DNA from: Amia ocellicauda
Taxonomy: Eukaryota; Chordata; Actinopteri; Amiiformes; Amiidae
NCBI RefSeq assembly: GCF_036373705.1
Contig: NC_089869.1
Coordinates: forward strand, 14,085,676-14,149,675
Length of the DNA: 64,000 nt
Direction: 5' to 3'
The position numbers and the translations under genes are program-made. The notes beneath the pieces are model-generated. The model was not told the origin of the DNA. It did no database searches and worked only from the letters and a program-made list of their open reading frames with translations. Shown here one piece after another: positions 56,201-64,000 of the stretch (position 1 is its first letter; each line of letters starts with the position of its first letter).

Positions 56201-58296
56201 TTGCGAAAAAGGGAGAGGCCTGAAACTGAGGGGGATTGAGAGGGACAGGAGAAAGAAAGGGAATCAAGGTATAGAAACTCACAATGAATAAAGGCCATAT
56301 GAACAAGTTACTTTACCACCGATTTAGATTTATGTTCAGAATGAAGGAGAATACAACTGTGTTACAGATTACAGCACAGAAAACATAGGATATAATTTAA
56401 ATTTTTGTAATAAGGATAACACAATATCAACCGATCAAAACAGGCTAGGTTATTATTTGGTGTGGGTGTATCTGATTTTTCTGAGTATTTTCTTGCGCTT
56501 TTTCCAATTATGTGTCACTATGGAAATAAATACGAAAATGGGAACGTAATGATTTGCACCTGACCATGGAGGGTTGTAGATATTTAGGTCTGAATGTGTC
56601 TTTGTCTGTTGTCAGAATGCAAATCATGACATTTGTATGAAAAAAAAAAATCTAAAAAACAAATGTGAACGTAATTTAATGATTTCCGTAATATAGTAGA
56701 AATATCGCACTGTAGCCTATCAAGCTTAAACGTATACAACAACTATCTGATGTGCCTAAGTGATAGATACATGAACAAATATAAGCTTTTAAAAGCACCA
56801 GTCTCAGCATTCTTGCAAGGAGCAGTACAGTGAAAATGAAAATATGACAAACAAACAACCAAACACATTTGACAAAAGAGAGCAAGCACCCACACGTTTT
56901 TACAGACCCAAATAGACAGGGGCTTTAATTCTAAGTCAGACGAGCTTGTTTTAACTAGAACACAAGATCCACCAAAATCAGACTCGTTAAAGTAATTAAA
57001 AAAAAAACCAAGTGCTGATATTTCAGCTCCATAAAGGTAGGTTTTTTTTTTAAGAAACAAGTAATGGCATGAAAATGGAATGTGTTTATTTTCCTATTTC
57101 AACTGTTTGATTTGATTCCAAGAATTGAAATGAAGGGACAGCGCAGTTGGTGCGCAGATTGTGTATTATCTGAGACAGCACTGTACATGGCGGTGGGTTA
57201 CAGCACAGAGCCGCATACCAAGCCAGGGAGAGAGACGGGAAGCAGAAAGTATACAGTCAAAGTTTAAAATGAGTTCGGGCAGAAATGGGACATAAAGCAG
57301 ACAGCCTGTAGCCGTCATTGGGGCTTTGGAAGTTGCACAGGCACATCAGTGCAGTGGCAGAAAATAATCATAAAAAAACGATGTATACAAATCGTACTAC
57401 GAATTGCATGCAGCAATTTACAGTCTGCGCTTTTTAAATGAGAAATTGGTCTCAAACTGCCACCGAATCACTTAATTTATATGGCTAAAGGTGAAGAAAG
57501 TGGACACGTTATATGTCCCTTTGAAATTAATTTATTAAGCAACCGAATGTATTTACTTTGCAAACAACTTCGTACAATGCCCTCCTGAAAAACTCGGAGT
57601 AAATGTCTACCCGTGGGGATTATGTATTACTGCGAGATGCGTGCCACAATGTGAGGGTAACACGTAGAGGGGGCACGTAGGTCTGCCCAACAAATTCAGC
57701 ATTGACCCAGCAGCTTATATGTGTGGTAAGCTTACATATTTGAAGTATTATTGAAGTATTTTAAAACTTGCAACCTTTTTTTAGAAAATGCAATTCAATC
57801 CACAGTGAGCCAAAAAAGAAAGATAATTTCTTCTGTATGGTATGAAATGGGTTCATATTCCACTTGAAACGCCTCCTTTTTGAGTCAAAAACGCAAGTTT
57901 CTAAAATAATATTGTTTTCCAAATGTATTGCAAGTATTATAGTATCATTAATAGTATTATTAATAATAATACATATTACCCAATTTGTTGATATTATTGC
58001 AATTAATTGTACTACACAATTTTAAAAATCACAAAATTATTTAAAATAAATAAATAAATAATATATTTTATGAACGAAATAACTGGTCAATTTGTGGATC
58101 TGTAAATTATTTTCTCAATATGTTATTCATTTTACAGTGCATGTGATTTATATTCACCTCACATTCCCGCTGAACGTCTTTAAGCGATAAGGACAAGTGG
58201 ATAACAATTTTTATGAAGTTGGGATAATTTTGAAGTAGTTTAGATTTTTTTTAACAACTGTTTAGCGTTAATGTGTTTTAGTTGTGAGGGACATCC

Positions 58297-58660
58297 TATA
58301 AAACCATCGTCAGAAACTACCCCTCACTGCCACACACAGCAACTGCCCTCCTTCCAGACCAGAGAAGACGCCTTTCAGTCAGATTATTTGCTAATCTTCA
58401 ATCGGCAAAGCAATCCGGACTTTACTTAACATCTTTAAACTACTGCATGAATCTCAGGGGCTCTACTATAAACCGCTCTGCTAATCCCCTGTTAGGGTAA
58501 AACAAACTCCACTCTGTGTATCAGCAGTCCCCTAATGCACTGGTGCTATTAATGGAGATTAATTGGAGAGTAAACAAAGACAGAGCAAGGCTGGGTCCCG
58601 GCTGATAGCCAAGGTGTCCCCCTTCCCACTGGCTACTGCGCTGCCGGCTGGACATACCTG
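58297..58660. promoter_or_regulatory. Candidate conserved regulatory block with TATA box and TAAT cluster
   Basis: TATAAAA at 58297-58303 is followed by CA-rich sequence resembling a 5' leader. Between about 58480 and 58570 there are four TAAT cores, including ATTAATGG and GATTAATTGG. No convincing coding exon follows. It may be an enhancer or an unannotated promoter. Confidence 0.3.
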
Positions 58661-61600
58661 GTGTCAGGATAAGTGGCCCAAGTAGTTGATGTATGTAAAT
58701 AGAGTTGGCGACAGTGTGGCGAGGCCTGGGGACGCAACCTCACCAAGGCGCATTGACACAAGTTCTGGTGGAAGGGACCGAGATCCGTATCTCCTGTAAA
58801 GGCTGCAGCTCACCCGGTTTTCTCTCTGACTGTCTGGTTTCCCCAAACAACTTTAAACAAAAGGTCTCCTGGACAACAAATCAAGAACAAAAGCGCAACA
58901 GAGGCTCTCCAGAAATGGGAAACGTCTACTTACGCGTCTACAGGTGCATAATTCCAGTGGAATTCAATCACACTTTATTGAGGTTTACTTGAATTATATG
59001 TCTATTAATTGCAATTTGTATTAAAGGAAAATCCTGCTTTTACAGAAAAATGTGACACATTTTAATAATAAATTGGCTATAATATACAAACTATTATAAA
59101 GCGAAATAATGAAAATAGGCTCATAATGGCAACGTTTGTATTTTATATAATTTATTTGTGTTGTTAATTGTACTCAGGAGTGTAAATGAATATAACTTGG
59201 TTTAACAGGATTGTCCAAGAGCATGCAACAATGAGTAGTAACATTCGTAATGGAAAGAAGTTACTACATTTACATTACGTGACGGAAGTAATCATTTATA
59301 TTTTTTCCATTACCAACCAATACATCTACTGAGCTGCCTCCATTGACTGGCTATCCCATTACTAAACATTACTGGAACTCATTTTATTTGACAAAAACGT
59401 AATCCTACTGCTGAAACGTGTGTGAGTGTTTAAATTAAAATATTTACAACACACCACCACAGCCACATCCTGTCCCCCAAAACCCCACCACCCCACCCCC
59501 ATTTTCTTACGCCTCCTGGAATCGGATACATTAGAGACAGATAATTGGAGACGTTTGACCTTTAAAACACCATCAGCAATAATTCTTCCCCTCCCCCCCC
59601 AATATTACTGCAGTTGTGTGAGCACAGACCCCTTCGGCTAACCAGGTCTGTATGAGTAGACTGGAAATGTATGTAACCATCACTGAATATTTCACTGTGC
59701 CTTGGTACAACCCTGGTACGATATACAAATATTGGCTTTATGAATCTCCATGATAAATCATCAATTATCAAGATATTGTCTCTTCAGGTTTTACTTTTTA
59801 TGTGTCTATATACACTTAAAGGAATATTTCCTCTTCCTTACCCACAAGGCAATTGTAGGCTAACTGGATGTTCACTGTACAATTCCACTTCAGTGAAAAT
59901 ATATTAAACACAAAATAATAGATATGAAGGAACATAATCTGTGATCAGGTTCTCGACAGAAAGGATATTTAGGAGTTGAGGGGTTGGTGTTGTCATTATT
60001 AAACAATAATTAATTAATTAATTTGAATTTATGTTCGTAATCTCCGGAGATATTTACTTCGGTATGCAGATGAAGGGGTTATGAAGGATTCATTTAATAT
60101 ATTTAAAATACCAATAATTATAAATCATTCCGTACTTATTCACGTTACTCTGAATGGTGATATATATCTATAAAGGGAAATTACTACTTTATTAATAAGA
60201 GTGACAATCTAATTAAGCCTACTCATGCACAAAATAATTTACCAGCTGTCAAAAAATAAACAATATCTGAAAATGGATGCTAGATTTTCCAATAAACAGA
60301 TTCTTCCCAGGTGTAGAAAAGGTATAGGTTTTCTGCATGGCTTCATCGAATTAAATCAATATTTATCTTACCTACTAAAGCTGACCTGTGGGACACAGAA
60401 TAGTGATTTCTCACACAAACAGAAGAGCAGCTATCAGTGGCTCTGGAAATCAGTCAGCAGATTAGAGCTCTTCTGCAATAAACCAAAAACAGGGATAATG
60501 GGATAAACGCTGTAACAGTCATAACAAACCAGTTTTGTGTTGTTTTATTTAGACATAATGCTACACTTGAGATACAAATCTCACACTCAAGTGTCCCGGA
60601 AATACAGCCACAGTGTAACAAAAAAAACTGAATCGAAACAAACAAGAATTTGCAGATGTGGCTTATGTAAACAGCACATTACAATACAATTTCAAACATT
60701 AAATAACTATATTAAAGAACTGCTCACCATCTGTCTGACAACTTATATGAACTCTAAAGAATGTGAAGAATTTAATTTAAATTATACAGTGTACACAGTA
60801 CTCATTTTGGAGCGACTATAAGGGACTGGAGACGAGTATTTTGAGTTACATGTCCAGAGTCCTCAGCCCTGGATGCTGCTGGTGGGACCTGAACAACTTC
60901 TAGAACTGCAGGTAAAGAATACATTTATTTATATAAGAAGTTCTTATGTATTGAGTCTCTGCAAAAAGCCTGATATGACTGCTAATCATATGAGGTGGGT
61001 TCGGAGACATGGCAGGAGGGTCTGAGACACTGCTGTCCAAATCCAGCTGCTCAGAGCTCAGTTCCCCTCCTCAGATGACACACAAGAGCAGGACCTATAA
61101 TTGATGATCCTTACTGAGGTCTGCAAAAAAGTATTTAAAAAAGTTTTTCTGAAAAGACATGGAGTCCGGGGACCTCCAAGGATCACAGCTGAGTCGTTTA
61201 TCAACCAGCACTGCTTTAATATTTATTACACACACAAGTTTACAGGGTAACTATTAGCAAGCCAACTTATAACAAACACTGAACTTTCTGGGAAAATCCA
61301 GCATGTAGCAATCAAATATTGGCCGGCTTTTGGTCCCGAGTTTATTTATGTTTCGAGCAACTATTACGCACAGCATGTTTACAATACGTTGGAATACACA
61401 CAGTCCAAATGCATTTCTATTTAAATAAGTGTGCCAAAACCAAAAATTGCTAATCGCTAGCATGTCCAGACCTTTTAAGTATAATCAGCCTCCTTTAGGA
61501 TGCCTTCAAAAAGAAACTTAAGGTGTACAAGTCTTGACATCTCGCTATCACTCTATCTATGGCGTGCATACACTTTGTCAAACTGTATTGGTGCCATGCA

Positions 61601-63183
61601 GTAGAGACAGTTGCTCGGAAATCTTGTTTACACTTCGATCCCCCATATGGCCGTTCCCCAGTGAAGACTAGTAATGCTATTTCACTTTAAATTAACATCT
61701 ATTTCTGATGCAAGACCATATTTGTACATTGGAAGGTATAGGTTATGGTTATTTGTGAGTTTTGAATATGGACTTGCTATAGATATTGTTACCTTTGACT
61801 GCTGTTTATGTTAAATAGATAATGGTAGATAGCAGCAAGAATGGGCACTCAATGTTAAATCATTAAATCTCTCCGTATCTCAAAAACCATTTGAAATGGG
61901 AGTCTTTCGCCATCTAGTAGCGGACAGGAGAATGACAACTCTACTTCTGAGAGTGTTGGGGGGGTTGAAGATAACTGCATATCAGCATGTAGAGATTTAA
62001 GTATTAACTGAAATTACATTTGTTTGTCACCATCTAACATGAAATAGAATTTGAAAATGGCAAAAAAAAAAAAACTCTGAAATGCACAGAAATGTAAATG
62101 CAACCACATTCAACGGTATGGAAATTATTTATTTAATTATACCAATACGTGCAACAAGTGGATACATTCATGTGTGTGTGAGAGCGAATTAATAAGAATA
62201 AGAATAATAAAATAATCTTGTTTTGATTCCTTAAACTATAAAAATGATAAGTACAACTTTGATGAGACTAAACAGCCTGGGGTCTACTGTAAATTGGGGA
62301 AGCGCTCAGTGAGGTTGTTTTCCCGTTTAAAATATATTTGTGTTAAGAACCCGGTCATATATCTGTACTTCATTGTGTAAAGTTGGATTCAATATAAAAC
62401 AACCTGTCACAGGGAGATGACTCTTGTCTTGTCAAGACGTTTTTGTCTTAAGTGGTCACAAGGTGGCGCTATAACCTAGTTCAATTACTGATCCATCCGT
62501 GCCTTATTTGTTTTCAGATTGAAGGCGAAAATGCTCCATCAATGTTCAGTCGCATAATTAGAAATAAGCATGTATTTCCAAAGGACCATTCCGTCAACCA
62601 GACTTGCGAGTACGCCTGCTTTTATACCGTCAGTTAATTTTGTTTAGCGATTCTGTATATATTTTAAAAAAACATTATTTTATTGCAAACCCCTTCTGTT
62701 TAAATATAGCATCCTACCAGTGTCTTATATACAAATAATCAATTCGATTCGGTAAACATGGGGTGGTCCAGCATTCACTGAAAAACGAAATGCGTAACAA
62801 TGCAAGTCCATTGTTCATAAGTTTTTCAAGATTTTTGTATTATTATTCTGGAGAACAAATGTGGATACTGTGTCTAATATATTTAATCACAACCAACTGT
62901 TCAAGTAGCGCTATAACTATTATAAAAAAACATTGTTAAAACGTTTACATTGCCTCCAGAAACCATTTCATCATGGAAAAGACCAAAGAATAAGACTTCC
63001 ATTGAAGTTAAGCGGATTTTAATTCCCCATTTGAGACTCATGTTGAATCTCTCCTTACCCTGCTGCAGTGCTGCATGAAGATGTCTTCTCCTTGAATCCC
63101 CCCACACAATGTGTCTACAGAAAAACCGACAGATGGACCTGGGAGCCCCCAGCCCTCATCCGCTGCGTCGCCGCACTTCAACA

Positions 63184-63206
63184 AGAGAGAGAGAGAGAGA
63201 GAGAGA
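63184..63206. repeat. (GA)n microsatellite
   Basis: About eleven AG units. Confidence 0.9.
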
Positions 63207-64000
63207 AACGAGTATTAGATATATGTATCATTGATGGAAGGCATAAAACACACTAATAGACATGGGTGTGGATGTAGATAGACATGCAATTAAACATGTA
63301 ATCGTGCATGGGTGAGTGTGTTATGATTTAATCAAGAATAAATACGCATTTCACGCCTTCTTGTGGAGACTCGGCGAGCGGACGCTTTAAATCGCTTCTT
63401 AAAAGCCGGGAATATTGTAGAAGAGTGTCGATTGTGCTGTATTGAATGAATACAAAAACTGCACGGATTTCGATGAATGAAGATGTCAAGTGCACTTCAG
63501 AGTTAAGGGCTGTGCCATGTTCCGCACCTGCTGTTTTTACAGCGCCCTTCCTGCGCCAAAGGGTTGGCGCTCCTCAGTCAGCGCAATGAAAACTGTTTCA
63601 CCAAAACCAAGAAATTATCACTTCATAATGAGGACAGAGACCACAGCTGTTATTTATAAAACATCAAGTTATGCACTGCCTCCTAACGCCTGCTATTCGT
63701 GTAATGTAAGACTTTCAATCTATTCATGTTTCTGCAAAGCTATTTATACTGGTGTGAGTGGAAGTTCTTATAACCTGATTCATTGCGTCTTTACGCATTA
63801 GAAATACATTTATCAATAAGCAAGTATCAACCACCGTACTCATATCTCATATAAAACAACTCAAACCATGTATCCCAGGTGAAGCAGTGATGTTTTTCAA
63901 CGTCTCGTTTCCAACGCAGGTTACCTGACGCATGTCTATACCCTTCAGACATCTCATATGGCTCATCGGAGCTGATTTTATCTGCAAAGTTCTCAAAATA

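Larger units (their letters stand above)
54560..64000. other. Non-coding DNA downstream of NKX2-3
   Basis: No recognised exon up to the window end; the next gene must lie beyond. Candidate regulatory blocks at 55500-56200 and 58290-58660 are listed separately. A short (GA)n array lies at 63184-63206. Small open frames here show no domain and probably arise by chance. Confidence 0.6.

Noticed and set aside
63490-63801. 103-codon frame near the window end
   Set aside because: No recognisable domain or splice context; consistent with a chance frame.

Overview
The window looks like nuclear DNA from a ray-finned fish. It has intron-containing vertebrate genes with GT/AG junctions, long non-coding stretches full of (TA)n, (ATT)n and (CA)n microsatellites, and one Tc1/mariner transposon. 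Three protein genes can be read exon by exon: CNNM1 (+, 2397-16076), GOT1 (-, 29121-23746) and NKX2-3 (+, 51774-54171). I recall the same order, CNNM1-GOT1-NKX2-3, from human 10q24, so this appears to be an ancient conserved block. The species cannot be fixed from the sequence.

Layout. 1-2.4 kb is upstream DNA and the CNNM1 promoter (TATA-like box, consensus CRE). 2.4-16.1 kb holds ten coding exons of CNNM1, a metal-transport-linked membrane protein with DUF21, CBS-pair and CNBH domains; its 3' UTR probably runs to about 17.56 kb. 17.58-18.80 kb is a nearly complete Tc1/mariner element whose transposase has a D,D36,E spacing and one premature stop. 18.8-22.7 kb is non-coding. 22.7-29.1 kb is GOT1 (cytosolic aspartate aminotransferase), nine coding exons convergent with CNNM1. 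29.3-51.2 kb is a gene desert with dense simple repeats, separated by quieter islands that may be regulatory. 51.3-54.25 kb is the two-exon homeobox gene NKX2-3 with a short intron and a polyadenylation signal just after the stop. 54.3-64 kb is non-coding downstream DNA with candidate regulatory blocks.

The genes are not functionally linked in an operon-like sense. CNNM1 and GOT1 are housekeeping or neural genes, while NKX2-3 is a developmental regulator and the desert around it is where its enhancers would be expected. I see no prokaryotic, viral, CRISPR, tRNA or rRNA feature. The most unusual structure is inside CNNM1: at the exon 4/intron 4 border a 24-bp segment including the splice donor is duplicated, and between the copies lies a near-identical 136-bp copy of DNA from about 1.5 kb further down the same intron, which looks like a templated insertion. 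No novel multi-gene system is visible.
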